From Prevotella sp. (GTDB lineage Bacteria > Bacteroidota > Bacteroidia > Bacteroidales > Bacteroidaceae): a stretch of 43,638 nucleotides of DNA. A program made the translations under genes and the position numbers. The stretch spans positions 1 to 43,638 of the forward strand of contig JALFIM010000020.1 in NCBI GenBank assembly GCA_022775985.1, written 5' to 3'. Within the stretch, counting starts at the first letter, position 1. The number at the start of each line of letters is the position of its first letter. Below are positions 8,400 through 17,785 of the stretch, piece after piece. The notes beneath the pieces are model-generated. The model was not told where the DNA came from. It saw nothing but the letters and a program-made list of their open reading frames with translations, and did no database searches.

Positions 8400-10043
8400 A
8401 TGAAGAAAGCCACACTCATACTACTCCTCATCATGCTCATCATGCCGGCTGCACGCGCGTCCGACTACGACCTGGAGGCCGACTTCAAGGAGCTGGACAA
8501 GGCTGTGGCCGAGCGGGCCACGTATGCCCACAAGAAGGAGAAGGACATCGCCGAGTACAAGATGGCCCTCGCCGGGTGCGTGTCATACGCCGACATGTAC
8601 CGCGGGGCGCACAAGATATACGAGCAGTACCTGAAGTACAACGCCGACTCCGCCATAGCCTACGCCGACCGCTGCTACGCCATAGCACGCAAGGGCGGCA
8701 TGGAGGCCGAGGCCACCGAGGCCGAGGCAGGCAGGGCCCTGGTGCTCACGCTGCGCGGCGACGACATGAGGGCCGGCAACGCGCTGGCCGCCATAAGCGG
8801 CATCGAGCATCTGCCGCCAGGCATCAAGGCCGGCATAGCGGTGGCATACCTCGAGTACTACGCACGACACGGCATGCAGAGGAGCAATGGCGGAACGGCC
8901 GACACGCGCCTCCTCAGCCGCACGCCGTGGCGCAAATACGTGGACTGTCTGCCCGAATGGTCGTGGCGGCGCACCTACTACACTGCCATATTCACCGGAC
9001 GCGACCTGTCGCGGCAGCTCACAGAGCTCCTTCGCGGCATGAGTCAGCCATCGGCAGACGCGGCCATGATATACATGGCCCTCGCCAACATATACCAGCG
9101 GCGCGGCGACGAGCAAGCCAGGGCACACTGCCTCATACGCTCGGCCATCAACGACATAGGGTCTGCCAACCACGAGGCGGCATCGCTCATCGCCCTGCTC
9201 TACACGCCGCAGATAGACAAGGGCAGCCAGCGGGCGGCCAACTACGTGAAGGCATGCACCGACAACGTGCGCATATACAAGGACATAGGGCGCAGCCTCG
9301 ACATCGTGAACATACACTCGCTCATAGCGGCGAGCTACGAGAAGAAGCTCGTGAGGCGCGGCAACGCCATGCTCACGGTCATCGTGCTGCTCATCATGGC
9401 CATAGGCGCGGTGGTGGTGACCGTCGTCATACTGCGCAAGCGCGGCATCAGGCAGATGTACATGCTGCAACAGGTGCGCGATGGCAACTACAAGCTGCGA
9501 GAGATGGTAGACAGCGCCAAGGTCATGCAGCAGCAGCTGCGCGAGGGCAACGACAAGCTCACCAAGGAGATAGAGCGGCGCAACAAGCGGTTTCTTGACG
9601 CCTACTGGCTCGTGTCGCAGTACATCAGCGACGTGTCGGCGTTCAAGAAGACGGTGTTCAACCTCATCACCGCCGGCAAGGTAGACAAGGCACGCTCCAT
9701 GCTCGCCTCGGGCAGCAACATAGAGAGTCTGCTCGGCGACTTCTACCGCCACTTCGACATAGCGTTCGTCTCCACGCACCCCGACTTCATAGAGCGGTTC
9801 AACTCCCTGCTCAAGCCCGAGTGCCGCGTCACGCTGGCCGACCCGCAGGTGCTCAACCCCGAACTGCGCATCTACGCGCTCGTGAGCATAGGCATAACCG
9901 ACAGCGTGCGCATAGCCGAATTCCTGCACTACTCGCCGCAGACAATATACAACTACCGTCTGAAGACGCGCCGCAACGCGCTGCTGCCGGGCAAGCAGTT
10001 CGCAGAGGAGGTGGCTTCGTTCTACCGCAAGGAGGAGGCATAG
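8400..10043 (+). CDS. DUF6377-type membrane-spanning regulator
   Basis: The ATG at 8400 (MKKATLILLLIMLIMPAARA) gives a clean signal peptide; an upstream in-frame ATG at 8337 would bury it. The 547-residue product has a helical, TPR-like sensor region (about 20-320, with repeated Tyr/Ala-rich helices such as YEQYLKYNADSAIAYADRCY). A single membrane segment lies near 324-346 (MLTVIVLLIMAIGAVVVTVV), followed by a coiled coil (about 347-395). The C-terminal cytoplasmic part ends in a helix-turn-helix-like segment (ITDSVRIAEFLHYSPQTIYN, then YRLKTRRNAL). This is the layout of Bacteroidetes DUF6377 proteins, thought to sense a periplasmic signal and bind DNA. Its targets are unknown; the GH99-like gene just upstream is a candidate by position only. 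It is probably a single-gene unit ended by the hairpin at 10164-10221. Confidence 0.8.
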   Translation: MKKATLILLLIMLIMPAARASDYDLEADFKELDKAVAERATYAHKKEKDIAEYKMALAGCVSYADMYRGAHKIYEQYLKYNADSAIAYADRCYAIARKGGMEAEATEAEAGRALVLTLRGDDMRAGNALAAISGIEHLPPGIKAGIAVAYLEYYARHGMQRSNGGTADTRLLSRTPWRKYVDCLPEWSWRRTYYTAIFTGRDLSRQLTELLRGMSQPSADAAMIYMALANIYQRRGDEQARAHCLIRSAINDIGSANHEAASLIALLYTPQIDKGSQRAANYVKACTDNVRIYKDIGRSLDIVNIHSLIAASYEKKLVRRGNAMLTVIVLLIMAIGAVVVTVVILRKRGIRQMYMLQQVRDGNYKLREMVDSAKVMQQQLREGNDKLTKEIERRNKRFLDAYWLVSQYISDVSAFKKTVFNLITAGKVDKARSMLASGSNIESLLGDFYRHFDIAFVSTHPDFIERFNSLLKPECRVTLADPQVLNPELRIYALVSIGITDSVRIAEFLHYSPQTIYNYRLKTRRNALLPGKQFAEEVASFYRKEEA

Positions 10044-10076
10044 CACGCCGATACGCGGGCACTGGCACACAGACGT

Positions 10077-10142
10077 GCGTTCACTGACGCGCAGGCATGC
10101 GTTCACCGACGCGCAGGCATGCGTTCACCGACACTCAGACAC
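10077..10142 (+). repeat. Three tandem 22-bp repeats
   Basis: Units beginning GCGTTCACTGACGCGCAGG or GCGTTCACCGACGCGCAGG start at 10077, 10099 and 10121. The first two differ at one base and the third diverges in its second half. The period matches the three-plus-one element and the array at 17777, but the sequence differs. Confidence 0.85.
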
Positions 10143-10163
10143 GCGTTTACATATACCCATATA

Positions 10164-10221
10164 CGCAAATACGCTGATGCCGCACCACCCTCATGGGCGA
10201 TGCGGCATCAGCGTATTTGCG
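10164..10221 (+). terminator. Perfect 21-bp hairpin after the DUF6377 gene
   Basis: CGCAAATACGCTGATGCCGC plus one further base (10164-10184) is perfectly complementary to 10201-10221 across a 16-base loop. It lies 120 bases after the stop codon and directly follows the 22-bp tandem repeats. It is likely a transcription terminator or RNA 3'-end structure, although no U-run follows. Confidence 0.6.
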
Positions 10222-10884
10222 CGTATTGCGCTCTCCTCACGTCAGGAGGAGAAGATTTTTTCCACAACCACAAACGCAATGTCATCCCTCAACCTTTACA
10301 ACCTCTAAGAACGGACCAATACTTATCGTTATCAATCCATCTATCTTTTCACTAATAACCTATCTATGAATGCGGTCTATATCACGTTTCGTTTGTTTTT
10401 GCAATTACCCCTGAATGTATAGGATAAGATGCGAATGCCGTTGTGGAAAAAATGTCGCCGCTTAATCACTTAAGCGGACGACAATTCTGATTTGTAAGAT
10501 ACATTGTTATCACAAAACTTAAACCCGTGCGAACATTCTCGCGAACATGCCGTCGGGTATTCGATTTATAAATAACCCCAATATTATAACTGAAAAATAT
10601 AATGATATGAATAAGTTCGCTTTCAATTACGTGTGCAAAGATAATCGTTATTGTAATACGCGCCAATAGTCAGTAAATTTAAAAGTAAACTACTTAAAAT
10701 ACCAAATAGCTTGTTATCAGCACTTTAACAAAAACAAAAGCAATGCTAAAGTAAGTTTTTCAGGCATGTTTTTCAACTCCATAAAGGCCATATCACGCCC
10801 TTTCCACCCCTCCGTGCGGCACGGGCTGCACTGCCTGTCGGGAGAAATGACACGGCAATGTGACCGTATGTTGAATTTTTTGTG
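10222..10884. other. Long AT-rich non-coding gap with paired DnaA-box-like sites
   Basis: About 660 bases without a credible gene and clearly richer in A/T than the flanks. A 13-base motif TTTTTTCCACAAC at 10256-10268 recurs in exact inverted form at 10440-10452. Each contains TTTTCCACA, one base from the classical DnaA box TTATCCACA. A small hairpin (CCGCTTAA/TTAAGCGG, 10458-10477, inside GTCG...CGAC) follows the second site. The short frames here (for example 10466-10666 minus) have no recognisable features. Confidence 0.5.
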
Positions 10885-10892
10885 TAAGTTTG
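10885..10892 (+). promoter_or_regulatory. -7 promoter element very close to the dipeptidase start
   Basis: TAAGTTTG, followed by CATCC, ends only 8 bases before the ATG at 10901. If used, transcription would start 2-5 bases before the start codon. No matching -33 TTG is seen at 19-21 bases. Confidence 0.4.
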
Positions 10893-10900
10893 CATCCGTT

Positions 10901-11596
10901 ATGAGAAAACTGGTTTTACTCCTCGCCCTCACCGCCGCCGTATTCGTGGCACAGGGCACGACACGCCGCGCCACCGCAGCAGGGCACCTCAGCGCCACGG
11001 CGCAGAGACTCGCCAAGGCGGGCTACACCAACGTGCAGGATGCCGACCCCTCCATCAAGGTGTCGCTGATGTACTCGCGTGCCGACAACTTCACGGGCAC
11101 GGTGCTCTACTCCGACCTGCGCGAGGCTTACCTCCACCCCAAGGCCGCCAAGGCCCTCGCCAAGGCGCAGGCAAGGCTCCGCCAGCTGCGGCCGGGCCTC
11201 AGCCTGAAGGTGTACGACGCCGCACGCCCCATGAGCATACAGCAGGTTATGTGGGACAAGGTGAAGAACACGCCCAAGGACATATACGTGAGCAACCCGG
11301 CACACGGTGGCGGCATGCACAACTACGGTCTGGCCGTAGACATAACCATCTGCGACGAGCACGGCGACACGCTCGACATGGGCACCAAGATAGACTACAT
11401 GGGCCGCGAGGCGCACATCGATGCCGAGGCCACACTCGTGGCGCAGCACCGCATAAGCAGCAAGGCTCGCGCCAACAGGCGGCTGCTCCGCGAGGTGATG
11501 ACATACGGAGGGTTCATGCCGCTGCGCACGGAGTGGTGGCACTTCAACCTCGTGTCACGCGCCACGGCCAAGAAATACTACAAGGTAATAAAGTGA
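10901..11596 (+). CDS. VanX/DdpX-type D-Ala-D-Ala dipeptidase (peptidase family M15D)
   Basis: The ATG at 10901 yields a signal peptide (MRKLVLLLALTAAVFVAQGT), so the 231-residue enzyme is probably periplasmic. M15D features are clear: DAARPMS near 106-112, zinc ligands in MHNYGLAVDITI (His140, Asp147) and EWWHF (catalytic Glu211, zinc His214). Such enzymes hydrolyse D-alanyl-D-alanine, here more likely in peptidoglycan turnover than in vancomycin resistance, since no vanH/vanA partners are present. The stop codon overlaps the GTG start of the next gene by 4 bases (GTGA), which implies translational coupling. It fits functionally with the peptidoglycan-scavenging locus 7 kb downstream. Confidence 0.9.
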   Translation: MRKLVLLLALTAAVFVAQGTTRRATAAGHLSATAQRLAKAGYTNVQDADPSIKVSLMYSRADNFTGTVLYSDLREAYLHPKAAKALAKAQARLRQLRPGLSLKVYDAARPMSIQQVMWDKVKNTPKDIYVSNPAHGGGMHNYGLAVDITICDEHGDTLDMGTKIDYMGREAHIDAEATLVAQHRISSKARANRRLLREVMTYGGFMPLRTEWWHFNLVSRATAKKYYKVIK

Positions 11597-12831
11597 ATAC
11601 AGAGGAGTTTATCACCGCCCACCGCACCGACGACGTGCGGATGCTGGCACTGAGGGGCTGCCCCGATGCCGCCATAGACATGCCATACGCCCTCGACCAG
11701 ATAGCAGGATGGCAGACGGCACGCGCCAAGCTGCCGTCACTGGCGGCCACCGACGGCATAGTGTTTCCGCCGCACCTTTCCATGGAGCAGTGCTCGTCGG
11801 AGGCCACGGCGTGCTACAAGGCGCGGCTCATGGCGCGGCTCGTGACCGAGGCTGGGGTCACGGACAGGGCACGCACTGCCTTCGCCGACCTCACGGGGGG
11901 CTTCGGCATAGACTTCATGTACATGTCGCGGCAGTTCGGCCGTGCCACATACGTGGAGCGCGATGAGCGGCTCTGCCGTCTGGCCAGCCACAACTTCAGC
12001 GTCATGGGCATGGCCAACGCGGGCGTGGTGTGCACCGACGGCGCGGCATTCCTGAAGCAGACTCCGCCGCTCACGGCCATATTCCTCGACCCGGCACGCC
12101 GCGACAGCCACGGAGCCAAGACCGTGGCCATAGCCGACTGCACGCCAGACGCGGCGGCGCTGCGCCCGTTGCTCACGGCCAAGGCCGCCGTGGTGATGGT
12201 CAAGCTGTCGCCCATGCTCGACTGGCACAAGGCCGTGGCCGACATGCACGGGGCCGTGACCGAGGTGCATATCGTGGCCACGGGAGGCGAGTGCAAGGAG
12301 CTGCTGCTCGTGATGACGGCTGGAGGCTGCGGCGACGTGCGCCTCGTGTGCGCCAATGACGATGCGGTGTTTGCCACCACGGAGCAAGCTACGCGCATGC
12401 CATGCCCCATAGCAGCCGGCGACTGGGCAGCGGCGGCCACTGACGGCAGCCCCACGGTGTCGGCAGATGAGCCACTGTGGCTCTACGAGCCCAACGCCGC
12501 GGTGATGAAGGCCGGCGCGTTCGGGGCCGTGGCCGAGGCTTTCGGACTGGAGGCAGTGGCCGCCAACAGCCACCTGTTCGTGTCGCGGCGGCAGGTAGAC
12601 GGATTCCCCGGGCGGCGGTTCCGCATGGAGACGGTGTGCGGCATGAACAAGAAGGTGCTGCGCAAGCGGCTGGCCGGAATCAGCAAGGCCAATGTGGCCG
12701 TGCGCAACTTCCCCCTCACCGCCGAGGCCCTGCGCCGAAGGCTCGCCCTGACCGACGGCGGCGACACCTACATATTCGGCACCACCACGGCGGCGAAGAG
12801 CCACGTCATCATGGTGGGGAAGAGATTTTGA
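11593..12831 (+). CDS. Class I SAM-dependent methyltransferase with THUMP-like C-terminus
   Basis: The GTG at 11593 overlaps the dipeptidase stop and starts a 412-residue product, M/V-NTEEFITAHRTDDVRMLAL. Family landmarks include FPPHLSMEQCSSEATACYKA and the SAM-binding DLTGGFGIDFMYMSRQF (motif I). YVERDERLCRLASHNF (motif II) and AIFLDPARRD (motif IV, DPPR-like) follow. The C-terminal THUMP-like region ends TTTAAKSHVIMVGKRF. This family is widespread in Bacteroidetes. The DPAR motif suggests a nucleic-acid or amine substrate, but the target is unknown. No start ATG of suitable position is present, so GTG with translational coupling is the best choice. Confidence 0.82.
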   Translation: MNTEEFITAHRTDDVRMLALRGCPDAAIDMPYALDQIAGWQTARAKLPSLAATDGIVFPPHLSMEQCSSEATACYKARLMARLVTEAGVTDRARTAFADLTGGFGIDFMYMSRQFGRATYVERDERLCRLASHNFSVMGMANAGVVCTDGAAFLKQTPPLTAIFLDPARRDSHGAKTVAIADCTPDAAALRPLLTAKAAVVMVKLSPMLDWHKAVADMHGAVTEVHIVATGGECKELLLVMTAGGCGDVRLVCANDDAVFATTEQATRMPCPIAAGDWAAAATDGSPTVSADEPLWLYEPNAAVMKAGAFGAVAEAFGLEAVAANSHLFVSRRQVDGFPGRRFRMETVCGMNKKVLRKRLAGISKANVAVRNFPLTAEALRRRLALTDGGDTYIFGTTTAAKSHVIMVGKRF

Positions 12832-12840
12832 CGCTTTTTC

Positions 12841-12871
12841 TTGATTAGTTCCTTTTTATTTATTATATTTG
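12841..12871 (+). promoter_or_regulatory. Promoter of the GNAT-parE-S41 group
   Basis: TTG at 12841-12843, a 20-base spacer and TATATTTG at 12864-12871 match the Bacteroidetes consensus well. Transcription would start near 12876, about 47 bases before the ATG at 12923. Confidence 0.75.
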
Positions 12872-12922
12872 CACGTTTAAACACAAGTATCAGAACATTC
12901 CGTAAAACACAAATTCCGCACA

Positions 12923-14068
12923 ATGTCAGCAGTACAAATCAAGAAGGTCGAGACGCGTTATGACCTCAAGAAGTTCATCGAGTTTCACTACGACCTTTAC
13001 GAAGGCAACGCCTATGACGTGCCCAACCTATACAGCGACGAGCTCAACACTCTGCGCAAGGACCGCAATGCCGCCTTCGACTTCTGCGAAGCCGAATATT
13101 TCTTAGCATACAAGGAGGGCCGCATCGTGGGCCGCGTGGCAGCCATCATCAACCACAAGGCCAATGACAAGTGGGGCCGCAAGTCGGTGCGCTTCGGATG
13201 GATAGACTTCGTAGACGACACCGAGGTGTCGGCAGCACTCATCAAGGCCGTGGAGGACTATGGTCGCGAGAAAGGAATGGAAGAAATCGTGGGGCCGCTC
13301 GGATTCACCGACATGGACCCCGAGGGCATGCTCACCGAGGGCTTCGACCAGCTCGGCACCATGGCCACGATATACAACTATGAGTACTACCCGCGCCACA
13401 TAGAGGCCATGGACGGCTTCACCACCGACAACAAGTACGTGGAGTACAAGCTCTACGTGCCCAAGACCGTGCCCGAGAAGTACGCCAAGGTGGCCGACAT
13501 GATACAGCGGCGCTACAACCTGCACATCCGCAAGCTCACCAAGAAGGACGTGTTCGAGGGCGGCTACGGCAACCAGATATTCCAGCTCATCAACGAGACG
13601 TACAAGGACTTGTATGGGTTCTCCGAACTCAGCGACCGCCAGATAGAGCAGTATGTCAACATGTACTTCCCGCTGGCCGACCTCAGTCTCATCACCGTAA
13701 TAGAGGACCGCGGCGCCAACAACAAGATGGTGGGCATGGGCATAAGCATCCCCTCGCTGTCGAGGGCACTGCAGAAGTGCCGCCGAGGCCGTCTGCTGCC
13801 CTTCGGATGGTGGCACGTGCTGCGTGCCATCAAACAGCACAAGACCAAGTACGTAGACCTGCTGCTGCTCGGAGTGAGGCCGGAGTACCGCGCCAAGGGA
13901 GCCAACGCCCTGCTCTTCGCCGACCTCATACCGCGCTATCAGGCATACGGTTTCGAGTGGGGAGAGACCCAGGTGGAGATGGAGACGAACGAGAGCGTGC
14001 AGAACCAGTGGGGCCCGCTCAACCCCATACTGCACAAACGCCGCAAGTGCTACAAGAAAAACCTCTGA
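12923..14068 (+). CDS. GNAT-fold protein (putative N-acetyltransferase)
   Basis: A 381-residue cytosolic protein starting [20 protein letters not shown]. The N-terminal half contains [18 protein letters not shown] and the later [20 protein letters not shown]. The C-terminal half has [20 protein letters not shown], a close match to GNAT motif A, which binds the acyl-CoA pyrophosphate, although one Gly of the usual Q/RxxGxG/A is Ala. Proteins of this type in Bacteroidetes are annotated only as hypothetical or N-acetyltransferases and the substrate is unknown. parE begins 1 base after the stop codon, so both are in one operon with the promoter at 12841-12871. Confidence 0.75.
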   Translation: MSAVQIKKVETRYDLKKFIEFHYDLYEGNAYDVPNLYSDELNTLRKDRNAAFDFCEAEYFLAYKEGRIVGRVAAIINHKANDKWGRKSVRFGWIDFVDDTEVSAALIKAVEDYGREKGMEEIVGPLGFTDMDPEGMLTEGFDQLGTMATIYNYEYYPRHIEAMDGFTTDNKYVEYKLYVPKTVPEKYAKVADMIQRRYNLHIRKLTKKDVFEGGYGNQIFQLINETYKDLYGFSELSDRQIEQYVNMYFPLADLSLITVIEDRGANNKMVGMGISIPSLSRALQKCRRGRLLPFGWWHVLRAIKQHKTKYVDLLLLGVRPEYRAKGANALLFADLIPRYQAYGFEWGETQVEMETNESVQNQWGPLNPILHKRRKCYKKNL

Positions 14069-14069
14069 T

Positions 14070-16052
14070 ATGAAAGACATCGAATACAACGCCACGGAGG
14101 CCGCCAACGGGGCCACGGCAGACTATACCGACGACAACATACGCCACCTGTCGGACATGGAGCACGTGAGGACGCGCCCCGGCATGTACATAGGCAGACT
14201 GGGAGACGGCAACCTGCCCGAGGACGGCATATACGTATTGCTCAAGGAGGTGATAGACAACTCCATAGACGAGTTCAAGATGAACGCCGGCAAACGCATT
14301 GAGGTAGACATCACCGACGACCTGTGCGTCAGCGTGCGCGACTACGGACGCGGCATACCGCAGGGCAAACTCGTGGAGGCTGTGAGCGTGCTCAACACGG
14401 GAGGCAAGTACGACTCCAAGGCGTTCAAGAAGAGCGTGGGACTCAACGGCGTGGGCGTGAAGGCCGTCAACGCCCTCAGCACGCGCTTCGAAGTGAGGTC
14501 ATACCGCGAGGGTAAGGTGCGGGCGCTCGTGTTCGAGCGCGGCGTTCTCAAGTCAGACAGCACCCAGAAGTCCGACGACGAGAACGGTACGTACATATTC
14601 TTCCAGCCCGACAACACCCTGTTCACGGGTTACCGCTTCCACGATGACATCGTGGAGACCATGCTGCGCAACTACACCTACCTCAACACCGGGCTCACCA
14701 TAATGTACAACGGCCGCCGCATAGTGAGCCGGAACGGCCTCGTTGACCTCCTCAACGACACCATGACCAACGAGGGCCTGTACCCTATCATCCACATGAA
14801 GGGCGACGACATAGAGATAGCTTTCACCCATACCAACCAGTATGGCGAGGAGTATCACTCCTTCGTCAACGGCCAGCACACCACGCAGGGCGGCACGCAC
14901 CAGAGCGCGTTCAAGGAGCACATAGCACGCACCATAAAGGAGTTCTTCGGCAAGAACTACGAGTACGGTGACATACGCAACGGTCTCGTAGCCGCCATAG
15001 CAGTCAACGTGGAGGAGCCGATGTTCGAGAGCCAGACCAAGATAAAGCTCGGCTCGCTGCAGATGTCGCCCGGGGGCGAGAGCATAAACAAGTACATCGG
15101 CGACTTCGTGAAGCGCGAGGTGGACAACTACCTGCACATACACACCGACGTGGCCGACGTGATGAAGCAGAAGATAGAGGAGAGCGAGAAGGAGCGCAAG
15201 GCCATGGCCGGGGTCACGAAGATAGCCCGCGAGCGTGCCAAGAAGGCCAACCTGCACAACCGCAAGCTGCGAGACTGCCGCATACACTACTCCGATGCCA
15301 AGAACGACCGCAAGGAGGAGAGCTCGATATTCATCACAGAGGGCGACTCCGCGAGCGGAAGCATCACCAAGAGCCGCGACGTGAACACCCAGGCCGTGTT
15401 CTCCCTGCGCGGCAAACCGCTCAACTCGTACGGCCTGACGAAGAAGGTGGTGTACGAGAACGAGGAGTTCAACCTCCTGCAAGCGGCCCTCGACATAGAG
15501 GAAGGACTCGACACCCTGCGCTACAACAAGGTGATCGTGGCCACCGATGCCGATGTAGACGGCATGCACATACGCCTTCTCATCATCACTTTCTTCCTGC
15601 AATTCTTCCCCGACCTCATAAAGAAGGGGCACGTCTACGTACTGCAGACACCGCTGTTCCGCGTCCGCAACAGGCGAACGAAGATAAAGGACAAGAAGGC
15701 CGTGCAGGAAGCAGACGCGCGTCTGGGCAAGAAGGAGCGCAAGAGCGACTTCATCACGCGCTACTGTTACTCCGAGGAGGAGCGTCTGGCGGCCATACGC
15801 GACCTCGGGCCCGACCCTGAGATAACGCGCTTCAAGGGCCTCGGGGAGATTTCCCCTGAGGAGTTCGTGCATTTCATCGGCCCCGACATGCGGCTCGAAC
15901 AGGTCACCCTGCACAAGACCGACCAAGTACAGAAGCTCCTTGCCTACTATATGGGCAAGAACACTCCCGAGCGTCAGAACTTCATAATAGACAATCTCGT
16001 CATAGAGGAGGACATCCCCGACGACGAGACCCTGCCCGACGCCAAGGCCTGA
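14070..16052 (+). CDS. parE: DNA topoisomerase IV subunit B (ParE/GyrB family)
   Basis: A 660-residue type IIA topoisomerase ATPase subunit. The GHKL ATPase region shows [10 protein letters not shown] (about 60-69), [10 protein letters not shown] (91-100) and [13 protein letters not shown] (125-137). The TOPRIM region shows EGDSASGS (424-431), [10 protein letters not shown] (493-502) and RFKGLGEIS (587-595). The N-terminus, with [20 protein letters not shown], resembles Bacteroides ParE more than GyrB, but gyrB cannot be excluded without a tree. ParE pairs with ParC, not seen here, to decatenate daughter chromosomes. It begins 1 base after the GNAT-like gene and is followed after 42 bases by the S41 protease. 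From memory, coaD often sits between these two genes in Bacteroides; it is absent here. Confidence 0.9.
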   Translation: MKDIEYNATEAANGATADYTDDNIRHLSDMEHVRTRPGMYIGRLGDGNLPEDGIYVLLKEVIDNSIDEFKMNAGKRIEVDITDDLCVSVRDYGRGIPQGKLVEAVSVLNTGGKYDSKAFKKSVGLNGVGVKAVNALSTRFEVRSYREGKVRALVFERGVLKSDSTQKSDDENGTYIFFQPDNTLFTGYRFHDDIVETMLRNYTYLNTGLTIMYNGRRIVSRNGLVDLLNDTMTNEGLYPIIHMKGDDIEIAFTHTNQYGEEYHSFVNGQHTTQGGTHQSAFKEHIARTIKEFFGKNYEYGDIRNGLVAAIAVNVEEPMFESQTKIKLGSLQMSPGGESINKYIGDFVKREVDNYLHIHTDVADVMKQKIEESEKERKAMAGVTKIARERAKKANLHNRKLRDCRIHYSDAKNDRKEESSIFITEGDSASGSITKSRDVNTQAVFSLRGKPLNSYGLTKKVVYENEEFNLLQAALDIEEGLDTLRYNKVIVATDADVDGMHIRLLIITFFLQFFPDLIKKGHVYVLQTPLFRVRNRRTKIKDKKAVQEADARLGKKERKSDFITRYCYSEEERLAAIRDLGPDPEITRFKGLGEISPEEFVHFIGPDMRLEQVTLHKTDQVQKLLAYYMGKNTPERQNFIIDNLVIEEDIPDDETLPDAKA

Positions 16053-16094
16053 CGGCCACGTCAGGCACATCACCACACTAACACCAACAGACAG

Positions 16095-17666
16095 ATGAAA
16101 AGAATACTAACAGTGATAATGGCCCTCGCAGCCGCCATAAGCATGTCGGCGCAGCTGCGCCTGAACCTCGGCGACGAGTCGCCGGTGCGCAAACTGAACA
16201 TCGCCGAAATGGCCATCACCAACCTGTATGTAGACTCCGTGGACGAGCAGAAACTCGTGGAGGACGCCATCCGTGGCATGCTTGAGAAACTCGACCCCCA
16301 CTCCTCCTACACCACTGCCAAGCAGACGCGCTCCATGACGGAGTCTTTGCAGGGCTCATTCGAGGGCGTGGGCATACAGTTCAACGTGGCCCAAGACACG
16401 CTCCTCGTCATACAGCCCACGCTGGGCGGTCCGTCGGAGAAGGTGGGCATACTGGCCGGCGACCGCATCATAGCCGTCAACGACACCGCCATAGCAGGCG
16501 TGAAGATGGAGCGCGAGGAGATGATGCGCCGCCTACGCGGCAAGAAGGGCACGAAGGTGCGCCTTACGGTCATCAGAAGGGGCATAGCCGACAAGCTGAC
16601 GTTCGTCGTGACGCGCGACAAGATACCCGTAAAAACCATCGACGCAGTGTATATGATACGCCCGAAGCTGGGATACATACGCATAGGCAGCTTCGGAGCC
16701 ACCACCTACAAGGAGTTTATGGAGGGCGTAGACTCACTGAAGAACCACGGAATGAAAGACCTCATACTCGACCTTCAGGACAATGGAGGCGGATATATGC
16801 AGGCTGCCGTAGACATAGTGAACGAGTTTCTGCACAAGAACGACCTCATAGTGTACACCGAGGGACGGCGTGCCAAGCGCCAGGAGTACCGTGCCGACGG
16901 CAACGGACGGCTGCTCGACGGCCGCGTCACGGTGCTCGTCAATGAGTACTCGGCATCGGCCGCAGAGATTGTCACGGGCGCATTGCAGGACCAAGACCGC
17001 GCACAGGTGGTAGGCCGCCGCTCGTTCGGCAAGGGCCTCGTGCAACGTCCGATAGAATTCAAGGACGGTTCCATGATACGCCTGACCATCGCCCACTACT
17101 ACACCCCGTCGGGCCGCTGCATACAGAAGCCCTACAAGAAGGGTGAGCTGGCCGACTACGAGATGGACATAGAGAACCGCTACAAGCACGGTGAGCTGTA
17201 CAGTGCCGACAGCATACACTTCTCCGACTCGCTGAAGTGCTACACCCTGCGCCGCCACCGTGTGGTGTACGGCGGCGGAGGCATCATGCCCGACTTCTTC
17301 GTGCCCCTCGACACCACGCAGTACACGGCGTTTCACCGTCAGCTTGCGGCCAAGAGCTTCATCATCAACGCCAACCTGCGCTACATCGACGGCCACCGCA
17401 GCGAGCTGCGCCGCCGCTATCCCACGTTCGAGAAGTTCAAGTCGAGTTTCGAGATGCCCAAGGATGTCATAGACAAGCTCATAGCCGATGCCGCCAAGGA
17501 TAAGGTAGTGCCGAAGAACGATGACGAGCTCAAGCAGACCATGCCGCAGCTCAAGCTGCAGCTCAAGGCCCTCGTGGCACGCGACCTGTGGGACATGAGC
17601 CAGTACTTCGACATCATCAACGGCAGCAGCCATATAGTACAGAAAGCCATTGAGATAATGAAGTAG
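16095..17666 (+). CDS. S41-family C-terminal processing peptidase
   Basis: A 523-residue exported serine protease (signal peptide MKRILTVIMALAAAISMSAQ). The N-terminal helical part contains MLEKLDPHSSY (about 62-72). The PDZ domain (about 85-175) includes GSFEGVGIQF and the AGDRIIAVNDT loop. The protease core has LILDLQDNGGGYMQAAVD (223-240), the nucleophile in NEYSASAAEIV (Ser286/Ser288) and the general base Lys313 in RRSFGKGLVQ. Such Ctp/Prc proteases trim envelope proteins. It is last in the GNAT-parE operon and ends just before repeat element B, whose hairpin probably terminates transcription. Confidence 0.92.
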   Translation: MKRILTVIMALAAAISMSAQLRLNLGDESPVRKLNIAEMAITNLYVDSVDEQKLVEDAIRGMLEKLDPHSSYTTAKQTRSMTESLQGSFEGVGIQFNVAQDTLLVIQPTLGGPSEKVGILAGDRIIAVNDTAIAGVKMEREEMMRRLRGKKGTKVRLTVIRRGIADKLTFVVTRDKIPVKTIDAVYMIRPKLGYIRIGSFGATTYKEFMEGVDSLKNHGMKDLILDLQDNGGGYMQAAVDIVNEFLHKNDLIVYTEGRRAKRQEYRADGNGRLLDGRVTVLVNEYSASAAEIVTGALQDQDRAQVVGRRSFGKGLVQRPIEFKDGSMIRLTIAHYYTPSGRCIQKPYKKGELADYEMDIENRYKHGELYSADSIHFSDSLKCYTLRRHRVVYGGGGIMPDFFVPLDTTQYTAFHRQLAAKSFIINANLRYIDGHRSELRRRYPTFEKFKSSFEMPKDVIDKLIADAAKDKVVPKNDDELKQTMPQLKLQLKALVARDLWDMSQYFDIINGSSHIVQKAIEIMK

Positions 17667-17670
17667 ATAC

Positions 17671-17785
17671 AAAACAGGCCGTTTCGCATCGTGAAACGGC
17701 CCATTTCACGAGCCAAAACGGCCCATTTCGCAGTGCGAAATGGGCCGTTTTGCATTATACTGATTATCAAAGCGTTACAGCACAC
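17671..17785 (+). repeat. Three-plus-one 22-bp palindromic repeat element, copy B
   Basis: Direct units start at 17671, 17693 and 17715 (22-base period). The inverted unit CGAAATGGGCCGTTTT is at 17736-17751. The last direct unit and the inverted unit make a perfect 17-bp hairpin (17715-17731 with 17735-17751, loop AGT) ending in TTTT. The conserved tail ATTATCAAAGCGTTACAG lies at 17763-17780. It sits 5 bases after the S41 gene and probably terminates it. Confidence 0.9.

Noticed and set aside
10466..10666. Minus-strand frame of 66 codons in the AT-rich gap
   Set aside because: Biased Ile/Thr composition expected from AT-rich non-coding DNA. No promoter, neighbour or domain supports it.
10901..11596. 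Vancomycin-resistance (vanX) interpretation
   Set aside because: No vanH, vanA-type ligase or vanRS genes are nearby. A signal peptide points to periplasmic peptidoglycan turnover instead.
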